Of a stretch of 64,000 nt of DNA, positions 1 to 7,975 are shown one piece after another. The DNA is taken from NCBI RefSeq assembly GCF_046292825.1, contig NZ_JBKBQG010000023.1, positions 9,479 to 73,478 on the forward strand, given 5' to 3'. Position 1 is the first letter of the stretch. Each line of letters starts with the position of its first letter. Made by a program: the position numbers and the translations under genes. The stretch comes from Salinarimonas sp046292825 (lineage in GTDB: Bacteria > Pseudomonadota > Alphaproteobacteria > Rhizobiales > Beijerinckiaceae). The notes under the pieces were generated by a model, which saw only the letters and a list, made by a program, of their open reading frames with translations, made no database searches and had not been told where the DNA came from.

Positions 1-1704
1 CGCGCGGCGATCGCCGCCGGCCGTGATCGCCACGCTGCCTGCGCCCGCGGCCGGCGCGAGCGACGCCAAAGACGGAACCGGCGGCGCCGGAAACCAGGAG
101 GCGAGGAGGGCGGCGACCAGCGACGCCACGAGGAGGGCCGGCGGCTTCCGCCATTCCCCGCTGGAAATCGCCACCCATCCCGCCGCGGCGAGGGCGACGA
201 GCAAGCCGACCAAAACGACGGGACGCTCGCCGAACCAGACGACCGCAAGGACGAGGCAAGCGAACGCGCCGCTCGCGGTCGCGATCGCGCCGAGCCACGC
301 CGACCACGGCCGCGCCTCAGCAATGGCCGATGCCAATACAGGTGCGGGTCGCGAAACCGCCGCCGCGCCCCACATTCGCGCACCGCCCCATCCGAGGAGC
401 AGGACGGCCGCGAGCAGCGTCGTGGTGATCATCCAATGCGAGTAGCGATAGTCTCCGGACATCGCGATGAAGAAGAGGCCGGCCATGTGGCACAGACCGC
501 TGGCGAGGAGCGCGGCCGCGAGCAGGGGCACCTCGTCGCGCGTGCGCAGAGCCGCGACCAGGGCGGCGGGCGCCAGGACGCAGGCGAGCGCGAGAAAGAT
601 CCACGGCGCGAAGAATCCGGAATGGAGGATCTGCGCGAGACCCGTGCCGAGCCGCGTCTCGGGGCGCGGTTGCACGCGCGCGACATGCGCCGCGGGTCCG
701 GGGTCGATGCGCGTCCACACCGGGTCCCAGAGCGGCCAGCCTCCCAGGCCGAGAAGGCTGCCGAAAACGGCGCTGCGATGGGAGAGATAGGCGGCCGGGG
801 CGCCGCGCACGCCCTCGAGCCAGGCCGACGCGACCGCGCGCCGCTGCTCCGGCTCGATCAGCCACGGTACCCGTGCGCGCTGCGTCGACGCGGCCTCTGC
901 GGAGTGGATCTGAACGCCCGTCATCAGGGGGATGACGGAGCGCGGCGTGTAGAGCGCGCGGATGTCCTCTTCCGTCGCGGGCAGGAACATCTCCAGGGGT
1001 TCGGTGGTGCCCGAGCGCAAGGCGGTGCCGATGACGTCGTATTTCGCGAGCACGGTCCAGAAATGGGTCTTCTTCTCGACCACCGCGGCCGAAAAGGCCT
1101 GGCTCGCGATGAACAGGCCGATCGTGGCGAGGGCGGCGACGAGCGTCGAGCGAATCAGAGCCGGCTCGCCCGTTCGGCGCAGGGACGCGGTCGCGAAGGC
1201 CCAGACGAGGAGAGGCGCCACGGCCGCGAGCGCGTTGTGGCGCGCGCCGACGGCGACGAAGACGAGGAGCGCCGCGCACCCCCACGCGCCGATCGCGATC
1301 GCTCGGCGCATCGTTCCCGACAGGGCCACGAGGCCGACGGCCCCCAGGAGCGCCGCCGCCATCAGGACGTCGCTCCAGAGCGCGCCGACGATCCCGAGCA
1401 CCGGCGGCATGGCCATCACGACCACGACGGCGGGAGGAAAGAGCCGGTGCAGGCGCGGCGCGTAGGCGGCCGCCACGGCGCCGATGCCGCCGAAGAACAG
1501 CGCGAGCTGCAGGGCGAGCATCAGAGCGGGATCGTCCGTGAGCGCCTGAACCCCTCCCCAGAGAACCGCGAGGATCGGCGGAAAGGAGTCCGATATGGCG
1601 CCGGTGCGCCCCTGATGCATGAGCGTGATCGTATCGGTCGATATTCCGCCAGGATACACGCAGACGAAGATCAATGCCGCCCATGCGAGCGCCAGTAACA
1701 ACAT
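1..1704 (-). CDS. Polytopic membrane protein, GT-C glycosyltransferase-like (3' end outside window)
   Basis: The frame is open from an ATG at 1704 to the window edge, so at least 568 codons are present and the C-terminus is missing. The protein begins with a hydrophobic segment (MLLLALAWAALIFVCVYP), and about ten or more hydrophobic stretches alternate with short loops. An early acidic loop (STDTITLMHQG, then ISDSFPP) resembles the first periplasmic loop of GT-C enzymes, which use polyprenyl-phosphate sugars as donors. It diverges from a GT2/DUF2304/flippase set starting at 1867, which would supply such a donor. The role as the acceptor-side transferase is inferred from topology and neighbours; no catalytic motif is proven. 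An in-frame GTG lies a few codons upstream, so the start is not certain. Confidence 0.7.
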   Translation of the reverse strand, partial: MLLLALAWAALIFVCVYPGGISTDTITLMHQGRTGAISDSFPPILAVLWGGVQALTDDPALMLALQLALFFGGIGAVAAAYAPRLHRLFPPAVVVVMAMPPVLGIVGALWSDVLMAAALLGAVGLVALSGTMRRAIAIGAWGCAALLVFVAVGARHNALAAVAPLLVWAFATASLRRTGEPALIRSTLVAALATIGLFIASQAFSAAVVEKKTHFWTVLAKYDVIGTALRSGTTEPLEMFLPATEEDIRALYTPRSVIPLMTGVQIHSAEAASTQRARVPWLIEPEQRRAVASAWLEGVRGAPAAYLSHRSAVFGSLLGLGGWPLWDPVWTRIDPGPAAHVARVQPRPETRLGTGLAQILHSGFFAPWIFLALACVLAPAALVAALRTRDEVPLLAAALLASGLCHMAGLFFIAMSGDYRYSHWMITTTLLAAVLLLGWGGARMWGAAAVSRPAPVLASAIAEARPWSAWLGAIATASGAFACLVLAVVWFGERPVVLVGLLVALAAAGWVAISSGEWRKPPALLVASLVAALLASWFPAPPVPSLASLAPAAGAGSVAITAGGDRRA

Positions 1705-1866
1705 GCGACACTGCCAAGTTTGGAAGACCAAAGTCACACGCCCCTCGGCTGTCCGCTATTTCTCCCTTAGGTCCGCTGCCGGCTTTACGCAACGCAAGAA
1801 TTCAATCGATTCTGTGGACGGCAGCAATTCGTGGCGATATAAACTGCCGCGAAACTGGAGAGCAGC

Positions 1867-2556
1867 ATGGCCGCCGTGGACGGAGCCTGGGTCGTCATCC
1901 CCGCGTTCGACGAGGCCGCGAGCGGCGTCGTGGGGCGGACGGTCGCCGACGTGCGACGTGCATTCCCCAACGTCGTCGTCGTGGACGACTGCTCGAGCGA
2001 CGCCACCGGCGATCAGGCGCTCGCCGCCGGGGCTCATGTCTGCCGGCACGCGATCAATCTCGGCCAGGGAGCGGCGCTCGCGACGGGGATCCGTTACGCG
2101 CTCGAACGCGGCGCGGAGATCGTCGTCACCTTCGATGCCGACGGCCAGCACCGCGTCGCGGACGCGCTGGCGATGATCGATCGGCTCCGGGAGACCGGCG
2201 TCGACGTCGTTCTCGGATCGCGTTTCCTCGGGCGAGCGGTCGGCATGTCCGAGCGCAAGCGCCTGTTCCTGCGGCTTGCGACCGCCTTCACCCGCGTGAC
2301 CTCCGGCCTCCCGGTGACCGATACCCACAACGGCTTGCGGGTGCTGAGCGCACGGGCCGCGCGGGCGATCGTCATCCGGCAGAATCGCATGGCGCACGCC
2401 TCCGAGATCCTCGACGAGATCCGCTCGCGCGGGCTGGCCTTCGTCGAGCACCCGGTGGAGATCGCCTACACGGATTATTCGATGGCGAAGGGCCAGCGCA
2501 TGTCCGGGGCGTTCGCCATCGTCGCCGATCTCACGATGCGGAAGCTCTATCGATGA
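1867..2556 (+). CDS. Family 2 glycosyltransferase, polyprenyl-phosphate sugar synthase type
   Basis: A 229-residue GT-A fold enzyme of the DPM1/GtrB/ArnC kind, without the C-terminal membrane helices of GtrB. Seen: N-terminal VVIPAFDEA, the nucleotide-binding VVVVDDCSSDAT, NLGQGAALATGIRYAL, and the metal-binding FDADGQH. A GGAGAG ribosome-binding site lies just before the ATG at 1867. Family knowledge says such enzymes move a sugar from an NDP-sugar to undecaprenyl phosphate at the inner membrane. The stop overlaps the start of the DUF2304 gene (ATGA), and a flippase-like gene follows, which supports lipid-linked sugar synthesis. The sugar is unknown. Confidence 0.85.
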   Translation: MAAVDGAWVVIPAFDEAASGVVGRTVADVRRAFPNVVVVDDCSSDATGDQALAAGAHVCRHAINLGQGAALATGIRYALERGAEIVVTFDADGQHRVADALAMIDRLRETGVDVVLGSRFLGRAVGMSERKRLFLRLATAFTRVTSGLPVTDTHNGLRVLSARAARAIVIRQNRMAHASEILDEIRSRGLAFVEHPVEIAYTDYSMAKGQRMSGAFAIVADLTMRKLYR

Positions 2557-2891
2557 TCGCTCAGATCGGTCTCCTCGGCGCCCTCGCGGCGCTGGCTCTC
2601 TACGCCTTGTCGCAGCGACGGCGCACGCCCTTCGTCGCGATCGCGATCGCCGCGGGCGCCGTGACGGGCGCCGTCCTGGTGGCGGCGCCGGGCATGGCGA
2701 CGGACGTCGCGCTCGCGGTGGGCATCGGCCGTGGCGCGGACCTCGTCTTCTACGTCTTCATCCTCCTGACGCTGGCGGCGGTCTTCAACCTGCACCTTCG
2801 CCAGAGAGCCCAGCTCGAGACGCTCACGCAGCTCACGCGCACGCTCGCCCTGATGACCGCCCGCCAGCCGACGCCGGACGAGCGTCCATGA
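2553..2891 (+). CDS. DUF2304 family membrane protein
   Basis: A 112-residue protein with three hydrophobic segments (residues about 1-18, 25-45 and 55-75), then a charged amphipathic tail (LHLRQRAQLETLTQLTRTLA) with coiled-coil character. This layout and its position directly after a polyprenyl GT2 fit DUF2304 proteins. Its start overlaps the GT2 stop by 4 bases and its stop overlaps the next start by 4 bases, so the three genes are translationally coupled. A likely role, inferred from context only, is to hold the soluble GT2 at the membrane in place of the missing GtrB-type helices. Confidence 0.75.
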   Translation: MIAQIGLLGALAALALYALSQRRRTPFVAIAIAAGAVTGAVLVAAPGMATDVALAVGIGRGADLVFYVFILLTLAAVFNLHLRQRAQLETLTQLTRTLALMTARQPTPDERP

Positions 2892-3238
2892 GCCTGCGGA
2901 TGATCGCGGCCTGCATCGTGGTGGCGATCGCGCTCGCCGCGGGTCAGGTGCTGTTCAAGCTGGCCGCGACCCAGATCGCATCCCGCAGCGGAACGCTCCT
3001 GTCGGCGCTCGCGTCGCCGTGGCTGGCGGTCGCGCTCCTCGTCTACGCGATCGCGACGGCGTTGTGGATCTGGGTGTTGACGCAGGTGCCGCTGACCCGG
3101 GCCTATCCCTTCGCGCTCGTCTCGATGGCGATGGTGCCGATCGCCGGCGCGCTGCTCTTCTCCGAGCCCCTCTCCGCGCGCTACCTCGTCGGATTCGGCC
3201 TCGTTCTGGCCGGCTTGGCCGTCATTCAGAGCGCGTGA
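2888..3238 (+). CDS. EamA/SMR-like small membrane protein, ArnF-type flippase subunit
   Basis: A 116-residue protein with four transmembrane helices, the size and pattern of small multidrug resistance proteins and of ArnE/ArnF. Seen: a glycine and lysine in helix 1 (AAGQVLFKLAA), an aromatic helix 3 start (ALWIWVLTQVPLTRAYPF), and the family-typical LFSEPLSARYLVGFGLVLAGL in the last helix. In the Arn pathway such subunits flip undecaprenyl-phosphate aminoarabinose. Here it would flip the product of the upstream GT2 (inference). The gene starts inside the DUF2304 stop and its last 17 bases overlap the convergent methyltransferase gene. Confidence 0.75.
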   Translation: MSLRMIAACIVVAIALAAGQVLFKLAATQIASRSGTLLSALASPWLAVALLVYAIATALWIWVLTQVPLTRAYPFALVSMAMVPIAGALLFSEPLSARYLVGFGLVLAGLAVIQSA

Positions 3239-4133
3239 CGGGCTCGCGAGCCGCGCCGCGCGACGCCTCCGCGATCAGGATCCCGGTCGGGAGGGGTGCC
3301 GCCAGGTTCGGCGGCAGCAGGCGTCCGAGGGCGCTCAGACGCAAGACCTCGAGGAGGTAGCGCACGCTGTATCCGACGTTCAGCGGACGCGCGGCGAGCT
3401 TCAACGCGTCCTCGCCGTAGCCGAGCGACGTCGCCGCACGGCGCAGCGCGGCGATCGCCCCCGCCCGCGTCGGGATCGACACGTGCTCTCCGGGCTCGAA
3501 ATACGGCCAGCGGCGGCGCAGCACGCGAAAGGCGAGCGAGCCGGAATCGGGCGTGACGAGGACGAGCCGCCCGCCCGGAGCGACGAGCGACAGGCAATCG
3601 CGCGCGAAGGAGGCCGGGTCGAGCACGTGCTCCCATACCGCCACCGAGAAGACGAGATCGTAACGGCCTGCGAAGCCGTCCGTCCAGTCCGATCGGTTGA
3701 GGTCGCGCTCGTGATAGGCGACGTCCGCGGCGAGGCGTGCGGGGCGCGGGCCGATGTCGATCGCGGTGCCGGTCCAGCCGGGGAGCGCATCGCGCAGGCG
3801 CGTCGCCACCTCCCCGTGCCCCGCCCCGATGTCGATCCAGCGTCCGCGCTCGTGGGCGGCCCGTCGCGCGATCGTGCGCGCGTAGAAGGCATATTGCGGC
3901 TCGAGGGCCGAGTCGCGGGCGGCGGCGGCGTACCAATCGGGCCGCAGCGCGTCGTAATCGGCGTAGAACGCCGCGAGCCGCTCAGCCGAGGGCGGCGTGC
4001 AGGTCCCCAGCGAGCCGCAATCGCGGCACGCGAACAGGTCGAAGGGGCCGAAGGACCGGTCCACCTTGTGGCGCACGTCGCGGAACGCGACGACGAGATC
4101 CTCGCCTCCGCAATAGGGACAGGTCGCTGCCAT
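3222..4133 (-). CDS. SAM-dependent methyltransferase with N-terminal zinc ribbon
   Basis: A 303-residue class I methyltransferase. The start at 4133 is chosen because it begins the zinc ribbon (MAATCPYCGGEDLV, then ACRDCGSL), two CxxC pairs of the kind found in sugar and lipid methyltransferases; an upstream extension of the frame has no such sense. Motif I is WIDIGAGHGEVATRL, with YDLVFSVAVWEHVLDP as motif IV and GGRLVLVTPDSGS as the post-motif loop. It diverges from the Wzm/Wzt exporter genes and converges on the flippase gene. The substrate is probably a sugar or glycan terminus of this locus (inference). Confidence 0.8.
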   Translation of the reverse strand: MAATCPYCGGEDLVVAFRDVRHKVDRSFGPFDLFACRDCGSLGTCTPPSAERLAAFYADYDALRPDWYAAAARDSALEPQYAFYARTIARRAAHERGRWIDIGAGHGEVATRLRDALPGWTGTAIDIGPRPARLAADVAYHERDLNRSDWTDGFAGRYDLVFSVAVWEHVLDPASFARDCLSLVAPGGRLVLVTPDSGSLAFRVLRRRWPYFEPGEHVSIPTRAGAIAALRRAATSLGYGEDALKLAARPLNVGYSVRYLLEVLRLSALGRLLPPNLAAPLPTGILIAEASRGAAREPVTRSE

Positions 4134-4284
4134 GTTTCGTCGGCTCCCGGCCAATGCGCCTCGGCCGGGGATCGATACGTGATACCCTGGCCGACCGCAA
4201 TGTGCGCCGCGCTTGTATGCGGGCGCGAGAGCGGTTAGACGGACGGGCGCGGCGCAGCCGCCGCGCGACGGGATCTCGGGACGG

Positions 4285-5073
4285 ATGAGAACGCACTCGC
4301 TCCACGCCTTGAGCTGGAGGCAAAACGTCAATCTCGTGCGGGTGCTCGCCCGGCGCGACCTGCGGGCGATGCTGAGCCGGACGCTTCTCGGCTATGCCTG
4401 GACGCTGGCGCTGCCGCTCACCTACGTGATGGTGTTCTCGTTCTATCGGCTGATCTTCGGCATCTCGCTCGGGAGCGGCGTGCCCTACGTGCCCTTCACC
4501 TTCGGCGGGATCATGCTGTGGATGCTCTTCTCGAGCATCGTGGCGGGCAGCTACCAGTCGATCGCCTCGAACGCGAGCGTCCTCAAGAAGATGGACACGC
4601 CGCGCGAGGTGTTCTTCGCGACCGCCTTCGTGGTGCCGTCGATCAATTTCGGCGTCTCGCTGGTCTTCTTCCTCCTGATCTGCGCGTTCTTCGGCGTCTT
4701 CGGCTGGGGCATCCTCTGGCTGCCGGTCGCGTTGGCGCTGGTCTATCTGCTGGCGGCGGGGATCGGGATGCTCACGGTCGCGGTCGGCGTCTATCGTCAC
4801 GACGTCGTGGTGGCGGTGCCGATCGTGCTGCAGGTCTGGATGCTGATGACGCCGATCTTCTATCCGGTCGAGCTCATCCCCGAGAGCGTCCGCTGGCTCG
4901 TCTATCTCAACCCGATGGCAGGCATCGTGGCGACCTTCCGCGAGCCGTTCTTCCTCGGCACTCCCGTCTCTCTCGCGATCCTCCTGCCGACCGCGCTCGG
5001 CACCTTCCTCGTCGCGGCGATCGGGTATTACCTGTTCCGGCGCACCGGACGCTACCTCGCCGACATCATGTGA
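4285..5073 (+). CDS. wzm: ABC-2 type polysaccharide export permease (Wzm/TagG family)
   Basis: A 262-residue inner-membrane permease with about six helices. Seen: an amphipathic N-terminus with LVRVLARRDLRAMLSRTLLG, then FGGIMLWMLFSSIVAGS, and a conserved late segment MLMTPIFYPVELIPESVRWL followed by YLNPMAGIVATFREPFF, which is characteristic of Wzm, KpsM and TagG. The ATG at 4285 is preferred over an in-frame ATG at 4213 because residues before it are low-complexity and family members start near here. With the ATPase 12 bases downstream it forms the exporter that moves an undecaprenyl-linked O-antigen or capsule chain across the inner membrane. Confidence 0.92.
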   Translation: MRTHSLHALSWRQNVNLVRVLARRDLRAMLSRTLLGYAWTLALPLTYVMVFSFYRLIFGISLGSGVPYVPFTFGGIMLWMLFSSIVAGSYQSIASNASVLKKMDTPREVFFATAFVVPSINFGVSLVFFLLICAFFGVFGWGILWLPVALALVYLLAAGIGMLTVAVGVYRHDVVVAVPIVLQVWMLMTPIFYPVELIPESVRWLVYLNPMAGIVATFREPFFLGTPVSLAILLPTALGTFLVAAIGYYLFRRTGRYLADIM

Positions 5074-5085
5074 GCCGATAGACCC

Positions 5086-6324
5086 ATGTCCGACGACGAC
5101 GTCATCCTCTCCGTTCGCGGCGTCTCCAAGCGCTACGGCCTGCCGCCGCTCCTGCCGTGGAGGAAGCGTCCGGAAGGCGGCCATTACGCTCTGCGCGACA
5201 TCGATTTCGAGGTGCGGCGCGGCGAGAGCTTCGGGATCCTGGGCCCGAACGGGGCGGGCAAGAGCACGCTCCTCAAGGTGCTCGCCGGCGTCACGCCGCC
5301 CGACGAGGGCGAGGTCGAGGTCCGCGGGCGCCTCTTCCCGATGATCGAGCTGAACGCCGGCATGCACATGGAGCTGCCCGGGCGCGACAATATCGAGGTG
5401 CTCGGTGCGATCATGGGCATGAGCGCGACCGAGATCCGGGAGAAGATGCCCCGCATCGAGGCGTTCTCCGAGCTCGGGGAATGGCTGGACAAGCCGCTGT
5501 GGAGCTATTCGAGCGGCATGATCGCACGTCTCGGCTTCTCGATCGCGATCAACGTCGACGCCGAGATCCTGCTCGTCGACGAGGTGCTCGCGGTGGGCGA
5601 CATCGCGTTCCAGAAGAAGTGCATGACGCGGATCCACGAGCTCGCCGCGGCCGGCGTCACCATCCTGCTCGTCTCCCACAGTCCCTACCAGGTCGAGCGC
5701 ATCTGCGACCGCGCGCTCCTCGTCGATCACGGGCGCATGCTCGAGATCGGCTCGGCGAAGGACGTGATGAAGCGCTATTTCGCGATGATGGACGCCAAGA
5801 TCGTCGCGGCCGGCGAGGGCGAGGCGAAGCCCGAGGCCAAGCGCCGCGGCACCGGCGACATCCGCGTCCAGCGCATCGAGATCCTCGACGCGAACGGCAA
5901 CCCGACCGACACCGTGGAGACCTGCAGCCCCGTCACGTTCCGTCTGCACTACGTCGCCAAGGAGGACATCCGGCGGCCGAATTTCGCGCTGCGCCTCGTC
6001 GACCGGCAGAACGCGCTCCTCATGTCGATGTCCTCCGTCGCCGACCGACCCGAATTGATCCCGCAAGGCGAGCACGTGGTCGATTGCCGGGTCGACGGCA
6101 TCCCGTTGACGACGAACAAGCTGTCCTTGTCGGTGAAGGTGTCGAACGCCGTGGTTCTAGACGCGGTCGAGGACTTCCTGCGCTTCGACATTCGCGCGAC
6201 CGAGCACCAATCGATCCGAACCGGAGGCGTGGGAACCGCCTACGGCGAGAGCGCGTGGGACTTCGGCAGCGCCTCGCAGGCCGTGTCATCCGACGCGCGA
6301 CGGGCCGTGGGAGGTCTCTCTTGA
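5086..6324 (+). CDS. wzt: Polysaccharide ABC exporter ATPase with C-terminal Wzt domain
   Basis: 412 residues. The N-terminal ATPase has Walker A GPNGAGKST (residues 53-61), signature YSSGM (141-145) and Walker B ILLVDE (161-166). After about residue 250 comes a beta-rich domain (RVQRIEILDANGNPTDTVET onwards) like the carbohydrate-binding C-terminal domain of Wzt. In E. coli O8/O9a that domain recognises a modified, often methylated, chain end, which fits the many methyltransferases here. Residues YALRDIDFEVRRGES and the motif MIARLGFSIA match the KpsT/TagH/Wzt group. The stop overlaps the next gene's TTG start. Confidence 0.92.
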   Translation: MSDDDVILSVRGVSKRYGLPPLLPWRKRPEGGHYALRDIDFEVRRGESFGILGPNGAGKSTLLKVLAGVTPPDEGEVEVRGRLFPMIELNAGMHMELPGRDNIEVLGAIMGMSATEIREKMPRIEAFSELGEWLDKPLWSYSSGMIARLGFSIAINVDAEILLVDEVLAVGDIAFQKKCMTRIHELAAAGVTILLVSHSPYQVERICDRALLVDHGRMLEIGSAKDVMKRYFAMMDAKIVAAGEGEAKPEAKRRGTGDIRVQRIEILDANGNPTDTVETCSPVTFRLHYVAKEDIRRPNFALRLVDRQNALLMSMSSVADRPELIPQGEHVVDCRVDGIPLTTNKLSLSVKVSNAVVLDAVEDFLRFDIRATEHQSIRTGGVGTAYGESAWDFGSASQAVSSDARRAVGGLS

Positions 6325-7241
6325 ACCGCTCCTCCTTGAATTGGATCAGCGGGGACGTGCCGCTCGGGAAGTGGGAGGCGCGTGCCTGGATTTGGCTCAA
6401 CCAGCTGAGCGCGAGCCTCCCGCAGCCGTCGCTCCAGCCGATCCTGACCTTCCGGCCGGAATCGATCGCCTATCCGAGCGAAGCGATCGCCGCGATCTGC
6501 TCGCCATCGCGCGTGTTGTCCAACCTCTTCTGGCAGAACCTCGATGCGCAGCGCATTCGCGCAGCCCTGGGGCCGTTGCGTCTGCTCGACGTCGGTTGCG
6601 GCAAGGGCGGGTACATGCGCCTCTTGGAGGAGTCGATCGGACCGGTCGAAACCTATCGCGGCATCGACATCGCGAAGCGCCCGAGCTGGGCGGAGATCGC
6701 GGCATCGGATCCGCGGTGCTCGTTCGTCGAGACATCTGCGACGACGCTCGGTCCCGAGCTCCTCGACGACGTGAACTTCGTCTTCTCGCAATCCGCGCTG
6801 GAGCACTTCAAGGACGACCTCTCCCTCGTCCGTTCGATCGCCGGGTCTCTGCGGCGCCGCCCCCGCCCGATGATCCAGGTCCACCTCGTGCCGCCGCCGC
6901 TCAGCTGGCGCCTCTATGGGCCGCATGGCTATCGCGGCTACGGACAGCGCGAGATCGCCAGGCTGCTCGCCGCCTTCGACGGCGCGCGGTCGGCGTTGTT
7001 CCTCCTCGGCGGGCCGCATGCCAATGATTGCCACTACCGCTGGATCGCCGACTATGCGGCCGACGGGCTCCACGATCGCCGGGAGACCGACCTCGATCGG
7101 TATGCCGAGGATGTCCGTGCGAGTCTGGCCCGCGATCTGGAGACGCCGCCGAAGTCGCTCGCCGATGCGGCCTTCGTGGCGATCGTCGTCTGCTCCGGGA
7201 TCGACGTAGCCCCGGAGCAAATGGTCGGTCGTGCGTCCTGA
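6321..7241 (+). CDS. SAM-dependent methyltransferase with TTG start
   Basis: 306 residues, starting at TTG 6321, which overlaps the wzt stop (TTGA). The start is supported by a GGAGGT ribosome-binding site at about 6310-6315; no ATG exists before the conserved region. Class I motif I is LLDVGCGKGGYM (near residue 90), followed by YRGIDIA, and VNFVFSQSALEHFKDDLS as motif IV. A long C-terminal part contains RWIADYAADGL. Coupled translation with wzt suggests it modifies the exported glycan, perhaps as the capping methyltransferase read by the Wzt domain (inference). Confidence 0.8.
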   Translation: MNRSSLNWISGDVPLGKWEARAWIWLNQLSASLPQPSLQPILTFRPESIAYPSEAIAAICSPSRVLSNLFWQNLDAQRIRAALGPLRLLDVGCGKGGYMRLLEESIGPVETYRGIDIAKRPSWAEIAASDPRCSFVETSATTLGPELLDDVNFVFSQSALEHFKDDLSLVRSIAGSLRRRPRPMIQVHLVPPPLSWRLYGPHGYRGYGQREIARLLAAFDGARSALFLLGGPHANDCHYRWIADYAADGLHDRRETDLDRYAEDVRASLARDLETPPKSLADAAFVAIVVCSGIDVAPEQMVGRAS

Positions 7242-7256
7242 GCGCCGACGCCCCGC

Positions 7257-7931
7257 TCACGCGCTTTTGCGCATCAGCATCGAGAAGCCCGTCCCGCAGC
7301 TGTTCGGCTCGTTCCAGTAATTCGCGCGGTCGCGCACCGCGGTGATCGCGGTCGGGTACCAATCCGATCGCACGACCTCCAGCATGTCGAAGAGATACCC
7401 CATCGCCGAGGGCGTGCACCGCCAATGGTCGCCGAAATGCGCGCCCTCGTGGATCGGATAGAAGAACGGCATCGCGATGTAGAGGTGTCCGCCCGGCCGC
7501 ACGAGGCTCGCGATCTTGTCGGCGGCGCGCCAGGGACGGTCGATATGCTCGATCACCGACATCGCGAGCACGAGATCGGCCGGCGCGGGAGCGGTCGCCA
7601 GGACGTGGAGGTCGTCCTGGATGTGGCGGGGGTGGTCGACGGGGGAGAGATCGAGGGTCCGGAAATCGGCGCCCGGAAAGTAGGCTTCGTAGGTCGCCCC
7701 CTCCTTGTCGCCCGCGTCGGGCTTGGCACCGAGATTGATGATCGTCCGCGCACCGAGGCCGGCGCAATAGTCCCGCAGGAACTTGTTCTGGTGGCGGCGA
7801 AAGATCGAGGTCGGCCCGTATTCCTCGATCGCGATCGCGGGAGCGGCCGCGGGCGACGGGACCTCGGTCGCTCGTGCCGAGGCGGCATCATCGGTCGTCT
7901 GCGCGCTCTTGTTCTTGCTCCAGGGCCACAT
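7257..7931 (-). CDS. Class I methyltransferase-like protein
   Basis: 224 residues from ATG 7931. A Ser/Ala-rich N-terminus is followed by IINLGAKPDAGD in place of the usual motif I glycine-rich loop, then FRTLDLSPVDHP, ADLVLAMSVIEHIDRPW and GGHLYIAMPFFYPIHEG. The last part (HWRCTPSAMGYLFDML) resembles type-11 methyltransferases found in polysaccharide clusters. It is the last gene of a leftward group of four (11504 to 7257). The altered motif I (NLGAKPD instead of DxGxGxG) makes SAM binding less certain. The substrate is not known. Confidence 0.72.
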   Translation of the reverse strand: MWPWSKNKSAQTTDDAASARATEVPSPAAAPAIAIEEYGPTSIFRRHQNKFLRDYCAGLGARTIINLGAKPDAGDKEGATYEAYFPGADFRTLDLSPVDHPRHIQDDLHVLATAPAPADLVLAMSVIEHIDRPWRAADKIASLVRPGGHLYIAMPFFYPIHEGAHFGDHWRCTPSAMGYLFDMLEVVRSDWYPTAITAVRDRANYWNEPNSCGTGFSMLMRKSA

Positions 7932-7975
7932 CGCTCGTCTCCTCGTCTCGATTGGTCTCGTATCCGCCTCGTCCC

